Assembly (NCBI GenBank): GCA_021713395.1
Contig: JAKJJT010000001.1
Coordinates: 62,001-126,000 of the forward strand
Reading direction: 5' to 3'
DNA length: 64,000 nt
Source: Thiotrichales bacterium 19S9-11
GTDB lineage: Bacteria; Pseudomonadota; Gammaproteobacteria; Francisellales; Francisellaceae
Below are positions 28,187-38,376 of the stretch, one piece after another (position 1 is the first letter of the stretch; each line of letters begins with the position of its first letter). Position numbers and translations under genes: made by a program. Below the pieces are notes generated by a model. The model had not been told where the DNA came from. It saw nothing but the letters and a program-made list of their open reading frames with translations, and did not search any database.

Positions 28187-29401
28187 CTACATAATAGAGC
28201 CAAGTTGGAAAATTGGCAAATACATTGCAATAACAAGCGCGCCAATTAAACAACCTAAGGTAATCATAATAATAGGCTCAATAAGGCTGCTTAAGCTATC
28301 AACTAGATGGTCAACATCTTCTTCATAGACATCAGCTGCTTTTGCTAGCATCTCATCTAAATTTCCGGAATTTTCACCCACTTTGACCATTTGTGTCATA
28401 AAATTTGGAAAAACACAGACATCATTAATTGCATGATAAAGCGACAACCCATTTGAGACTAACGTTTTTATGCGTAGCGTCGCATGCTCATAGACAATAT
28501 TTCCTGTTGCATAGGCAACCGCATCTAATGCGCTGATCATTGGCATGCCTGATGAGGTAATAATTGATAAGGTTCTTGCAAAGCGCGCAATAATTGTAAG
28601 TTTGATAATCTTACCTATAATTGGTAGCTTAATTAGCCAAGTATCAAGAAAATATCTAAACTGAAAACTTTTTTTTCTTAGCCTTGCAACTAATATAATA
28701 CCTATGAAGATAATTAGTAAAACCCAATGCCAATAATTTTGTGTTATTTGGGAAACTTCAATGACAAGTTGTGTATACGCTGGTAATGTTGCATTAAAAC
28801 TATTAAATAAATCTGAAAAAGTTGGCACAACATAGATTAACATAATCGCTGTTACAGCTAATGCTGTCATTAAAACTGCAAAAGGATAATAAAGTGCTTT
28901 TTTAACTTTCTTTTTTAGTGTTTCATTTTTTTCTTTATAAGTTGCTATTCGTTTAAGCATAACCTCAAGCATGCCTGAAGATTCACCTGCTTTAACCAAA
29001 TTAACTGATAAAATATCAAAATGCTTAGGATAACTTGCTAGTGCTTCTGAAAGCTGACTTCCTGATGTTACTTGTTTTTTAATATCTAGCAACATCAGAT
29101 TCATTTTTATATGGTATGATGTACTTTCTATTAGCATCTCCAATGACTCAATCATTGGCATGCCTGCAGCTAACATTGTTGCCATTTGTCGAAAGAAATA
29201 AGCAATATCAACTGCTTGAACTGGCTTGCTAAAGATAAAAAAAGGCTTAGGCTGCTTTCGAATAGAAAAAATTGTAATGCCTTCTTTTAAAAGCTCATTA
29301 CGAGCACCTTTTATTGTTAAAGCTGATAGCTTTCCTTGGATAATCAAACCTTGTTCATCTTGCCCTTTCCAATAAAATGTTTGGTATGTTCTACTTTCCA
29401 C
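28187..29401 (-). CDS. pilC: Type IV pilus inner-membrane platform protein
   Basis: GspF/PilC family, 404 residues, standard size. Two repeated cytoplasmic T2SSF domains (VDIAYFFRQMATMLAAGMPM near residue 65 and IARFARTLSIITSSGMPM near 270), each followed by membrane spans (about 170-193, 222-242, 377-400). Starts at GTG 29401 with AAGAG upstream. It couples the PilB motor to pilin assembly. Lies 19 nt after pilB. Confidence 0.95.
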   Translation of the reverse strand: MESRTYQTFYWKGQDEQGLIIQGKLSALTIKGARNELLKEGITIFSIRKQPKPFFIFSKPVQAVDIAYFFRQMATMLAAGMPMIESLEMLIESTSYHIKMNLMLLDIKKQVTSGSQLSEALASYPKHFDILSVNLVKAGESSGMLEVMLKRIATYKEKNETLKKKVKKALYYPFAVLMTALAVTAIMLIYVVPTFSDLFNSFNATLPAYTQLVIEVSQITQNYWHWVLLIIFIGIILVARLRKKSFQFRYFLDTWLIKLPIIGKIIKLTIIARFARTLSIITSSGMPMISALDAVAYATGNIVYEHATLRIKTLVSNGLSLYHAINDVCVFPNFMTQMVKVGENSGNLDEMLAKAADVYEEDVDHLVDSLSSLIEPIIMITLGCLIGALVIAMYLPIFQLGSIM

Positions 29402-29420
29402 ACGTTTATGCTCTTTTTTG

Positions 29421-31115
29421 TTAGACTGTTCGGTTTAACTCTTCTAAAGATGTAACTCCTTGGGTAATTTTTTCAATTACCGCTTCTCTTAAAGTTATAA
29501 ATTGCTGTGACTTTGCGCAATTTAATAAGGTCCCTGTATCAGCTTTGTCTAAAATTAAATTTCTAATCTCTGGGGTTATCTCTAAAACTTCAAATACACC
29601 GACTCGCCCTTTATAACCATGATGGCAATGCTTACAACCACTTGCTTTATAAATAGTAAGTGCTTCATGCAACTGCTTATCACTGAATCCAAGCTCTTTT
29701 AACACATTTGAGCTAACTGCATCTTTTTGTTTACAGTGCTCACATAGTTTTCTAACTAAACGTTGAGCAATGACTAAGGTAATTGAACTCGCAATATGAT
29801 ATGAGGCAATCCCCATGGATAATAGTCGAGAAATTGTTTCACAGGCATTATTTGTATGAAGTGTTGATAAAACCAAATGTCCTGTTTGTGCAGCTTTAAT
29901 TGCAATCTCTGCTGTCTCTAGGTCTCGAATTTCCCCAATCATAATGATATCTGGATCTTGACGCAAAAAAGCTCGTAGCGCATTTGCAAATGTTAAGCCT
30001 GTTTTAGTATTAATATTAACTTGATTAACACCTGGCAAGTTAATTTCAATTGGATCTTCCGCTGTTGATAGATTCTTATCCATCTGATTAATTAAACTTA
30101 ACCCGCCATAAAGAGAAACAGTCTTACCAGAGCCTGTTGGTCCTGTTACCAAAATCATACCTTGAGATAATGATAAGGCATGCATATATTGTGCTTTTTG
30201 GAGCTCTAACAAACCTAGCTGATCAATATTAAAGTGTGAGCTACTTGGATCTAGTATCCTTAAAACAATCTTCTCACCATATAATGTTGGGCAACTACTA
30301 ACACGAAAATCAATTGATTTAACTTTTGATACTTGAAGTTTAAAGCGACCATCTTGAGGTAGTCTTCTTTCTGCAATATCTAAATTTGCCATGATTTTTA
30401 ATCTTGAAGTAATACGCTTTGCAAATTGATAATCTGGTGCCATTTGCTCATATAAAAGTCCATCCAACCGATAACGAATACGATAAGATTTTTCAAATGG
30501 CTCAAAGTGAATATCAGAAGCGCCTTGCTTTATTGCATCATAAATAATTTGATTGACATAGCTAACAACTTGTTTATCTGATTGGTCCTGTCCTTGGTTA
30601 AATTGAATCTCTGAGAGGTTAACAAATGAATCATCAAGAACATCACTAGCTGTTTCATCTATTGATTGGCTTTGAAAAAAACGTGTTGCTTTTTCAATTA
30701 GGCGCTCTAAGTCAGATGCAATTACCATCACACATGTCACATCTAACCTGCTCAAAAATCGATAGTTTTGAATTGCTTGAAAATTTAATGGTTGATAGCT
30801 TGCTAAAACTAATTTCTGATTGCGCTTTAAGATAGGGATGACTTGATAACGCTTAATTAAGTTTTCATCAAAATACTCACTAGGCAATTGACTAATATCT
30901 AACAGCGAAATATCTAATAATGGAATTGTAAAAAATTTTGCTGCACGATGTGCAAACTCATTCTCTTCAAGGAACTGATGTTCACTTAAATAGGATATAA
31001 TATTTTTATGACCTGTTTTAAAAGCCTTAGTTGCTTTTTCAATCACTCTCGGATCAATTGAACATTCATCAATTAAAAAAGTATTTATCCCCTTAAATGA
31101 TTCAGCATCTAACAT
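29421..31115 (-). CDS. pilB: Type IV pilus assembly ATPase
   Basis: Extension motor, 564 residues. N-terminal MshEN/T2SSE_N domain, then QGASDIHFEPFEKSYRIRYRLDG, Walker A GPTGSGKTVSLYGGL (about residue 323), Asp box TAEDPIEI, Walker B IMIGEIRDLETA, His box GHLVLSTLHTNNA, and the tetracysteine zinc module CEHCK...CKHCH near residues 462-500. ATG 31115 has AAGG 8 nt upstream. Operon pilA-pilB-pilC. Confidence 0.96.
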   Translation of the reverse strand: MLDAESFKGINTFLIDECSIDPRVIEKATKAFKTGHKNIISYLSEHQFLEENEFAHRAAKFFTIPLLDISLLDISQLPSEYFDENLIKRYQVIPILKRNQKLVLASYQPLNFQAIQNYRFLSRLDVTCVMVIASDLERLIEKATRFFQSQSIDETASDVLDDSFVNLSEIQFNQGQDQSDKQVVSYVNQIIYDAIKQGASDIHFEPFEKSYRIRYRLDGLLYEQMAPDYQFAKRITSRLKIMANLDIAERRLPQDGRFKLQVSKVKSIDFRVSSCPTLYGEKIVLRILDPSSSHFNIDQLGLLELQKAQYMHALSLSQGMILVTGPTGSGKTVSLYGGLSLINQMDKNLSTAEDPIEINLPGVNQVNINTKTGLTFANALRAFLRQDPDIIMIGEIRDLETAEIAIKAAQTGHLVLSTLHTNNACETISRLLSMGIASYHIASSITLVIAQRLVRKLCEHCKQKDAVSSNVLKELGFSDKQLHEALTIYKASGCKHCHHGYKGRVGVFEVLEITPEIRNLILDKADTGTLLNCAKSQQFITLREAVIEKITQGVTSLEELNRTV

Positions 31116-31128
31116 AAACTAACCTTCT

Positions 31129-31572
31129 TTAATTAACTTGTTGATTACAGCCTTGAGGTGCAAACTGTGCTGGTACATTGGTTGTACATGACCAAGTTAA
31201 CCGACCTTTAGTAGCTGATGGCGTTAATATAATTACATTGCCATTAACTTCTGAGTCAATACCTGTAAGCGTTGCTGTAATTGCACCATTAGAAACACTA
31301 ACGCTAGAGACATAGTTAGAAGCAATATCTGTTGCATCTTCTAATCCAACTGCTTGATTATCAGCACCATCTAACGTACTAGATGTGCTGTAATAAACAG
31401 CAATACCAGTCTTTGCTCCAGTAACTAAAGATAAAGCATCTGCAACTTTTGTTTTAATAATATAGTTATTGTAAGCAGGTATCGCAATTGCAGATAATAT
31501 ACCTAATATTACAATTACAATTAATAACTCTATTAATGTAAAGCCAGATTGATATTTTCCTGATAAACGCAT
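31129..31572 (-). CDS. pilA: Type IV major pilin
   Basis: 147-residue type IVa prepilin. Leader MRLSGKYQSG is cut by PilD before Phe; mature N-terminus FTLIELLIVIVILGILSAIA with Glu5 is canonical. The globular domain ends with a Cys pair (SCTTNVPAQFAPQGC) forming the D-region disulphide. ATG 31572 has AAGGAGA, a strong ribosome site fitting high expression. pilB follows after 13 nt. About 225 nt separate it from the divergent tRNA-Thr; I could not fix its promoter. Confidence 0.96.
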   Translation of the reverse strand: MRLSGKYQSGFTLIELLIVIVILGILSAIAIPAYNNYIIKTKVADALSLVTGAKTGIAVYYSTSSTLDGADNQAVGLEDATDIASNYVSSVSVSNGAITATLTGIDSEVNGNVIILTPSATKGRLTWSCTTNVPAQFAPQGCNQQVN

Positions 31573-31756
31573 ATTTAATATCTCCTTATATCACAAATAT
31601 CTTAAAACATATAAACAGTTGCTTTGTTTTAAGTTATAGTCCATTTTTAATAAAACAGTGAGCTATAAATGCAAATACTTTCCAGTCAGATGATTTGGTC
31701 AATTTAATCATTTTTATTTCATCCCTAAAAAAATCTAAAAAACTGTCAAAATACAC

Positions 31757-31784
31757 TTGATTTATACTTTAACAGCGTTATAAT
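31757..31784 (+). promoter_or_regulatory. Promoter of the tRNA-Thr/tRNA-Asp pair
   Basis: TTGATT (31757-31762), 16-nt spacer, perfect TATAAT (31779-31784), 12 nt before the mature tRNA-Thr. Confidence 0.7.
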
Positions 31785-31796
31785 TCAATCTCGTTC

Positions 31797-31872
31797 GCTG
31801 GCATGGCTCAACTGGTAGAGCAGCCGACTTGTAATCGGCAGGTTGTGGGTTCAAGTCCTACTGCCAGCACCA
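31797..31872 (+). tRNA. tRNA-Thr (UGU)
   Basis: Acceptor GCTGGCA/TGCCAGC, anticodon TGT in ACTTGTAATC, T-loop GTTCAAG, discriminator A, encoded CCA. 76 nt. First of two tRNAs; tRNA-Asp starts 9 nt later. Confidence 0.96.
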
Positions 31873-31881
31873 CTATTTCGC

Positions 31882-31958
31882 GGACCGGTAGTTCAGCTGG
31901 TTAGAATGCCGGCCTGTCACGCCGGAGGTCGCGGGTTCGAGTCCCGTCCGGTCCGCCA
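31882..31958 (+). tRNA. tRNA-Asp (GUC)
   Basis: Acceptor GGACCGG/CCGGTCC, anticodon GTC in CCTGTCACG, T-loop GTTCGAG, discriminator G, encoded CCA. 77 nt. Shares the tRNA-Thr promoter. Confidence 0.97.
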
Positions 31959-32211
31959 TTATTCAAAATCACATTAATCAACTAAAATTATATTTTATAT
32001 TCTACAACCTGAATTATTAAAATCTCAACTATGTCATTCAATTAAATTTAATAAAATAGATATAATAAAAAATATCAAAATAATTACAAAAATAAATCAA
32101 ACACTTAATTTAAGAGCAAAAACAAATTGATATACAACCCAGGAAAACTCTCCAAAAGGAACTAAAATTAACAACATAACTGCCCGAAAATAAAAAATAG
32201 AGTTTGGTGTG

Positions 32212-35200
32212 ATGAAGAAATTATTAGCAAGTATTTTAATTATTTCCCCTACTTTTTATAGTCCAGCATTTGCTCAAAGTACATGTGATAATTTAACTGC
32301 CTCAAGCCAAGCAACTGAACTTAGTGATGCATGTAAACCAGAAGATAAATCATGCACCATTGATTCTGTTTATAAAATATCAAAAACAACCGGTAGCTTA
32401 TCTAGCTTATTACCACCAATAAAAATCACAGCAGGTGGTAGCTTATGTATTATTGATGATTTATTAAGCACTCCTATTGACGTTTATGCACAATCTTTCT
32501 GGGTCGATGGTGGTACTTTCCAAATTGGTACAAAAAATAAGCCTATTTCAAATAGTAATAAAGTAACCATTATTATGTCTGGCCATAATTCAGAGGCAAT
32601 GGCACCAATGCCTTTGTGTAAGGAGTCAGGCTCAGATATTACATGTTCTGCTATTGCAAATACTTCTAGCACAACACCAAATGCTCGAGATATCACTGTA
32701 ACACATGGCGGAAAATTATTATTCTATGGTCGCAAAGGTCTAACAAAAGATGCTAATGACGAATATATTCATGACTTACTAAATGGTCAAACATTCAGTG
32801 ACTGCTATACATCCAATAGCTGTAAAACAAGCTTTAATACGAGCACAAATGATCTTAGCTTAGACCCCTACTTCAATATACTAACTGGATCTAATAGTTG
32901 GACTTACTTATCAATGCCTGCAGGCGCTAGTTTCTATAGCAAAGATAATTGGGTTGAAGCACCCGTTGATTATTCAAACTTAAAGTTATATACAGATGTA
33001 TCATTAACCAATGAAGCTCCCAGTATTTCTAGTGATAAAGCACAATATTTTGTTGTTTTAGCTAAAGATGTTTCAAGTGATAATGATACGGGATGGCAGA
33101 AAAATGACTGGATTAGCATTTCAACAACTAGCTTTTCTTCACATCAAACAGAAATTGTTCAAATCTGCAATATTTACTATACAAAAAATCTAGAACAAAG
33201 CACTAATGTCTATAGCAATTTAATTAATGACCCATTCTACACTGGAAAAACTGTTAATCATGCACAATATATGCAAGCGTTAAATCTTGATAAACCTGTT
33301 ACTGTTATTAGACTTGCGGGTAAAGGCTGTCAAACAAATAACTATCAATCAGAAGACACCGGCACACCATTAAAACATTATCACTATGGCGGCTTAATAC
33401 CAACACCTGGTTTCTTTACAGAAGCAACAACCTATACTAATTCTGATGGCACTAGCTTTGATAATGTTCAGCAGGGCCAAGCTTATAGCTTCTATGATGG
33501 CGCATTAAGAAATTTTGGTATTGATGAGCGTGCAGAAGTTGCCTTACTATCAAGAAACATTCAATTAACCTCTACAGCTGGCGATAAAAGTCAGTTACCT
33601 GAAGAATACCCAAGCAATCAATATTTTGGTGGGCACCTAGCTGTTATGAATCATCAAGGAAGCGAACCGAGTGAACAAGTGCATCTAATTGGTGTAGAAA
33701 TTGAAAAGTTTGGACAACCACTTGTTGGACGCTATCCTGTTCATTTCCACAGACTAAATGCATCTAGCTTAACAGAAGATCCAAACTTAATTGTTCAAGA
33801 TACAAGCGTGCATCATAGTTATGATAAATGCTTTGTGCCACACGCAACGATGGGAATTAAGTTTTATAATAATGTATGTGTTAGAACCATTGGCCAAGGC
33901 TTCTATCTTGAAGATGGTTATATGATAGAGGATAACCACTTTGTTAGGAATTTAGTTGCTGGTGTTATGGGTGCATCACTAGATTATCTACCATATAGTA
34001 ATAATAGTCCATTACCTGCTCCTGGTAATGGTTTTAACTTGTTTTGGTCAGGAGACTATAAAACAAATGACCAACAATTTGTTGCAGGAAGTTATGATCC
34101 TTCAAAAATTCCTGATACATCAAACTCAGGTGCAAACACGGATCATCCAATTGACTCTCTAAATCCAAATGGCTTTTGGATTACAAACTTTGGTGGCAAG
34201 TTAACACCTAATCTATTTGTTAATAACTCAGTTGCAGGCTGTCAAATACAAGGCAGAGGTTACTGGATTATTAAGCAATCTCTTAAAAGTGAATACGCAC
34301 CAAATGGTTTTCCTAAGCAAACAAGCTATCCTGTGTTTCAAGGTAATCGTGCACATGGCTGTTATGCAGGATTAGATACTGATGCACGCATGGATCTTGG
34401 CGTTTCAAATGAAACAACAAGTGCCCCTTACCCTGTCTCACCTGCTGCTAATGTTAATGATCAAGCATTAGCTCCTGGCATTATCTTTAATGATTTAACA
34501 TTCACGCGCATTCGTTATAAAGCATTTTGGACAAGAAGTTTATTTAGCATACTTTTAAATAGTCGATTTGCTGCAAATAAACAAGGCATTACAATTCTTG
34601 GTGGCGGCGGCCCAGAGGGTAATTTATTAGGCTTTTGGGGACTCGTAAAAGATAATGTCATCGCAGGGATTACAAATAATAACGTCGATCGTTTTTATGA
34701 TTGTAATTATCACATGTCAACTCAAGCAAGCAGTATGGATGCCTTAGCTGTTGAGAACTACAATGAATCTTCAGAATGCGTTGCATTTTCTTCTACTCCA
34801 TTAACAGGAGATGATGCTAGCATTTATACCAAAAAACAAGACAATACAGTTAATGCAATTATGGGTGAAGGCTCAGCTGTTAATGGAAACTTACAGGGTT
34901 ATACGTATTATGATGGCCCAGCAAGAATGGAAGATACGCGTTTCATTAACTTTAGAATTGATGCAACAAGCCAAGTGACCTTAGAAGATCAAAAAACACG
35001 TTATATGTCGACACGAGTTGATGCTAGAAAAATGCTTGACTTAAATAGAAACATTAACCAATTTGGTCTTAAACTTTATGGGCAGCCTGGAGGCTTAAAA
35101 CACTTTGGCTATGTTGGTGATCCTGCAATGGCTTGGATTAAAGGAAATAGTCAGTCACTACCACCAACACAATATGCTCTAAATAATATATGGGATAATA

Positions 35201-37074
35201 CAGATTTTAAGCATCAAGTATTTACTGAGACTGTTAATATGAATGATGGCATATCTGATGGTGACAAGCAGACAATCATCTTAGATAAAGATGCAACTTT
35301 AGCAGGCTATAAAGTATGTAATTCAACAGGCTGTAATGAGCAAATTAACCATTTTCCAATCTCACTAAATAATTTAAACTTCTACGGCACACCATATACT
35401 GTAGATGAACCTGATGCCATTGGTAGAAATAATGTTATTGCTAGTGCGATGATGTCACCACATAAGTATGCAACCATTAATATAGAAACATCCCCTGCAG
35501 AAAATGTAGTTGCTGCGCCTAAATCTGGAGCATTGGGTAACGAACATTTTAATTTAAGAATTATTAGAGACATGAATGTTTATCAAAATAAAACTTCTGA
35601 TATTTATTTATATGGTCGAGGTGGCATGCCAATCTTTGAAACTTTCTTTATGAATAATATGGGCTATACCATTTATCCTCAAAATAATGCTAAATCAACT
35701 GCATTTGCACCCAAATTATTATTAAGTTACTCAGATGCGCCCGTTGATAGTTTATTTATCAACCGAATTGGTATTTGTTTAGGGAAAAATGCTCAAATTA
35801 GCCAGGTTGGCAGAGTATTAAGACAGTGGGGAGATGAAGTTCGTTACTTAGGTGAATCACCTTATATTAGCCAAATGCAACATCGTAGTAACTGTACGGC
35901 AATTTTTAAAGATACAAGCAAGTGGAATACTTGTAATAGTAATGCAAGACCACTCTCTCAAGGAAGCTCACTAGCTAACATTAATAATGAATTTGTTTCT
36001 TTATCTGCATTAAAGCCAGGCAATGAGGTCAAACAATCTTATTACTTTGATCAGTCTACTGGTATCTTATATTTTAACATGGTACAACTCGGTGATAGTG
36101 ATACAGTTGCTCAAACAAATCCTATTACACCACCATATGCACTGTGTAATAATAATCAAGATATTCAATTTAACGGACAATCATATAGCTATCAAACTGC
36201 CTTTAGTGATTATAAAGCTTATAAAATGTTTAGTAATACGGATAATATTTTATCATCACTTCAAGCTGCATGCTTTTTTCCAAGAGATAAAACAAAAACT
36301 CAAGCACCACAAAATAGCAGCCTAATTAACTGTCCACGAGAAGGATGTGTCAGTTATACTGTTGAATTTAGTAATGGAGATGGTAATTGCAGTACACCAT
36401 CAACAGTAGCACAAATTATCGAACCAACCAAAGTTGATATTAGTAAGACAAAGGTATCTATCAACTCAAGTAACCAGCTAGTTTATGCTTCTCCATATTG
36501 GCTTAAACAAGGAAACACTATGATACAACCTAGGCAAGGCGAAATTACAATACAAGGTTATTATACTGATACTATAAAAGGAACTCAGAACTTTTATTTT
36601 AACTGTGATCAAGACATTAAAAATCCAAGCTCTAATAGTAAGGGCTTACTGCCTGTTAGCACCTTATTATGTAGTACAGATAATCAAGCCACTATTGGCA
36701 AAGAAAAAGGGGAAAAACCAAGTGATTTAACGAAATGGACTTTATCAACTGGTGGTGGCACTAGCGCTACAATTACAGGTGCAAACTTCGCAGGTGAGCC
36801 ACCTGCTTATGCACCAAAATCTAGTATTAATGTACCAAAAGAAAATGGCAGCGCATCATTCTTTATTCAAGGAGAGTATCCACATATCGTTAATATGGAA
36901 ATTACAACAACTGCTGGTAGCGCTCCAGGTAAATACAGCTGTGATAATGTTAAATTAAACTCAGGTGGTAAAACAGTTGATACTTCAAGCTGTTCAAGTG
37001 GCTTTACAGGACACTTTAAGTTTACACCATCGCCTAATGCGAATACACCAGCAACATTAATTGCTCAACCTTAA
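32212..37074 (+). CDS. Very large exported G8-domain / right-handed beta-helix protein (PKHD1L1/CEMIP-like)
   Basis: 1620 residues from ATG 32212 (a GTG is adjacent at 32209). Signal peptide MKKLLASILIISPTFYSPAFA, cleavage before QSTC. Residues about 65-180 fit a G8 domain: Gly-rich short strands such as ITAGGSLCIID, FWVDGGTFQIGTKNKPI and VTHGGKLLFYGRKG. Residues about 490-580 hold GRYPVHFHRLNAS, VHHSYDKCFVPHAT and GFYLEDGYMIEDNHFVRNL, the same series seen in the parallel beta-helix of human PKHD1L1, CEMIP and TMEM2. More beta-helix-like repeats and many Cys follow; no membrane anchor or LPXTG is seen at the C-terminus. Likely a surface or secreted polysaccharide-binding or degrading protein. 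Substrate unknown. The 250 nt upstream to tRNA-Asp are AT-rich and gene-free. Confidence 0.8.
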   Translation: MKKLLASILIISPTFYSPAFAQSTCDNLTASSQATELSDACKPEDKSCTIDSVYKISKTTGSLSSLLPPIKITAGGSLCIIDDLLSTPIDVYAQSFWVDGGTFQIGTKNKPISNSNKVTIIMSGHNSEAMAPMPLCKESGSDITCSAIANTSSTTPNARDITVTHGGKLLFYGRKGLTKDANDEYIHDLLNGQTFSDCYTSNSCKTSFNTSTNDLSLDPYFNILTGSNSWTYLSMPAGASFYSKDNWVEAPVDYSNLKLYTDVSLTNEAPSISSDKAQYFVVLAKDVSSDNDTGWQKNDWISISTTSFSSHQTEIVQICNIYYTKNLEQSTNVYSNLINDPFYTGKTVNHAQYMQALNLDKPVTVIRLAGKGCQTNNYQSEDTGTPLKHYHYGGLIPTPGFFTEATTYTNSDGTSFDNVQQGQAYSFYDGALRNFGIDERAEVALLSRNIQLTSTAGDKSQLPEEYPSNQYFGGHLAVMNHQGSEPSEQVHLIGVEIEKFGQPLVGRYPVHFHRLNASSLTEDPNLIVQDTSVHHSYDKCFVPHATMGIKFYNNVCVRTIGQGFYLEDGYMIEDNHFVRNLVAGVMGASLDYLPYSNNSPLPAPGNGFNLFWSGDYKTNDQQFVAGSYDPSKIPDTSNSGANTDHPIDSLNPNGFWITNFGGKLTPNLFVNNSVAGCQIQGRGYWIIKQSLKSEYAPNGFPKQTSYPVFQGNRAHGCYAGLDTDARMDLGVSNETTSAPYPVSPAANVNDQALAPGIIFNDLTFTRIRYKAFWTRSLFSILLNSRFAANKQGITILGGGGPEGNLLGFWGLVKDNVIAGITNNNVDRFYDCNYHMSTQASSMDALAVENYNESSECVAFSSTPLTGDDASIYTKKQDNTVNAIMGEGSAVNGNLQGYTYYDGPARMEDTRFINFRIDATSQVTLEDQKTRYMSTRVDARKMLDLNRNINQFGLKLYGQPGGLKHFGYVGDPAMAWIKGNSQSLPPTQYALNNIWDNTDFKHQVFTETVNMNDGISDGDKQTIILDKDATLAGYKVCNSTGCNEQINHFPISLNNLNFYGTPYTVDEPDAIGRNNVIASAMMSPHKYATINIETSPAENVVAAPKSGALGNEHFNLRIIRDMNVYQNKTSDIYLYGRGGMPIFETFFMNNMGYTIYPQNNAKSTAFAPKLLLSYSDAPVDSLFINRIGICLGKNAQISQVGRVLRQWGDEVRYLGESPYISQMQHRSNCTAIFKDTSKWNTCNSNARPLSQGSSLANINNEFVSLSALKPGNEVKQSYYFDQSTGILYFNMVQLGDSDTVAQTNPITPPYALCNNNQDIQFNGQSYSYQTAFSDYKAYKMFSNTDNILSSLQAACFFPRDKTKTQAPQNSSLINCPREGCVSYTVEFSNGDGNCSTPSTVAQIIEPTKVDISKTKVSINSSNQLVYASPYWLKQGNTMIQPRQGEITIQGYYTDTIKGTQNFYFNCDQDIKNPSSNSKGLLPVSTLLCSTDNQATIGKEKGEKPSDLTKWTLSTGGGTSATITGANFAGEPPAYAPKSSINVPKENGSASFFIQGEYPHIVNMEITTTAGSAPGKYSCDNVKLNSGGKTVDTSSCSSGFTGHFKFTPSPNANTPATLIAQP

Positions 37075-37110
37075 GCCAAAAAATTAATCAACTTAATTAT
37101 TTTGGCTTTT
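37073..37110. terminator. Bidirectional terminator between the G8 gene and the ligase-like gene
   Basis: AAGCCAAAAAATTAA (37073-37087) pairs with TTAATTATTTTGGCTT (37093-37108) with one bulged base and a 5-nt loop; T-runs flank it on both strands. It overlaps both stop codons, ending the two converging transcripts with an 18-nt intergenic gap. Confidence 0.8.
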
Positions 37111-38376
37111 CCTTAAATTTGAAATAAAAAATAAACTAATAACGTAAGCAATAATATAGCGCGCTGGATCATGAAGAAAAGCTGACTCAACTAATAAATA
37201 ATATAAAATAGCAATTGCTACTGCCTGCGCTGAATTTGACTCAATGCCTTTTCGCATAAGGAAAAAACTATCGTAAAATATAAAAATCAAATATAAGATA
37301 ATTAAAATAAAACCCACCACACCTTGTGTCATTACCTGAAATAAGATTTGACTATGAGGGTCTGTTGTTACTGAAGTTTTCTGTTTTTCAATCGGCAGTC
37401 CATAGGTTGCAATATTCCCTTTTAGAGGAGATCCAATACCAAAACCAAGCGGGTAATTTTTAAAAGAGTTCCAAGTTAACTCTGCCATAATAACCCGTTG
37501 TCCAAATGAAGTCTCTTTTTCTGATACCTCAACTGAATGAATAGAGCTAACTAATCTATTCAAACGCCCTCCAGCAGATTGAAATAAATAAATAACACCT
37601 CCAAAAGCAATCATTAAAAGACATAAAGATAAAATTAAAGCTTTCCACTGTTTATAATATTTTTGAGTAATAAATAAAAAACTTAAGATAATATAAAGTA
37701 AAATACTTGTCTTACTTGTATTAAGAAATAATACATAATAAGAAAGAAGAAAAAATATAATAAGATAAATTGATTTCAATACCTTACTTCTTTCAAATCT
37801 CCATAAATTACAAACTAAATAAGCTGAAAAAGCACAAATAAATCCTGTTTCTGTATGTGACATTGTTGGGCTTGAAATCACACTGTGATGATAGTTAAAA
37901 CGCTCTGCAAAAAAACTAGAGTGCTCAAGTAAAAAGCTTAAAAATGAAGGCGACAGAGAAGATAAAATGCCTAAAATTGCCGTTATTGTACCGCCAATAA
38001 CAAAACAAAAATAAGCAATTTTTTGCCATTTTGTCTGATTATAAATAACAATTAGCATTGGCGTAAGGAAAATTGGTAAAACTACCCATACATACTTACC
38101 AGCAAGACGCCAGGCACCTTCTTTATAAATATCTGGTGTGTAAATAATACCGACATATGCACTTAGTAATAGTAATAATAGAACAATGACTAGTTTATGT
38201 TTTTTAATATAAGTAAAAGCCCCTCTAATATCACCTCCTAACAAAGCAAATATAATCGAAATAGTAAAGGGTATAGTTATTAATGCTCTCCCAAAACTAA
38301 AGCATAATAAAGGAACTAAAAAACTAATGGCTGATAAATATATAAAATATTTACCTAATTTTGTTTCATATAACAT
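37093..38376 (-). CDS. O-antigen ligase / pilin O-glycosylase-like membrane protein (Wzy_C family)
   Basis: 427 residues with about 11 hydrophobic spans. A large periplasmic loop between about residues 275 and 345 contains the Wzy_C signature with the key His: TDPHSQILFQVMTQG. This architecture is shared by WaaL (joins O-antigen to lipid A-core), Wzy polymerases and PglL/PilO oligosaccharyltransferases (attach glycan to pilin); length and motif do not decide between them. It lies between the G8 protein and a pilin-like gene that diverges from it, and 6 kb from pilA, which makes pilin glycosylation a reasonable alternative to O-antigen ligation. Confidence 0.8.
   Translation of the reverse strand: MLYETKLGKYFIYLSAISFLVPLLCFSFGRALITIPFTISIIFALLGGDIRGAFTYIKKHKLVIVLLLLLLSAYVGIIYTPDIYKEGAWRLAGKYVWVVLPIFLTPMLIVIYNQTKWQKIAYFCFVIGGTITAILGILSSLSPSFLSFLLEHSSFFAERFNYHHSVISSPTMSHTETGFICAFSAYLVCNLWRFERSKVLKSIYLIIFFLLSYYVLFLNTSKTSILLYIILSFLFITQKYYKQWKALILSLCLLMIAFGGVIYLFQSAGGRLNRLVSSIHSVEVSEKETSFGQRVIMAELTWNSFKNYPLGFGIGSPLKGNIATYGLPIEKQKTSVTTDPHSQILFQVMTQGVVGFILIILYLIFIFYDSFFLMRKGIESNSAQAVAIAILYYLLVESAFLHDPARYIIAYVISLFFISNLRKSQNN

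Noticed and set aside
36023-36325. 100-codon frame inside the G8 gene
   Set aside because: Same-strand out-of-frame shadow; composition is Ile/His biased and lacks a start site.
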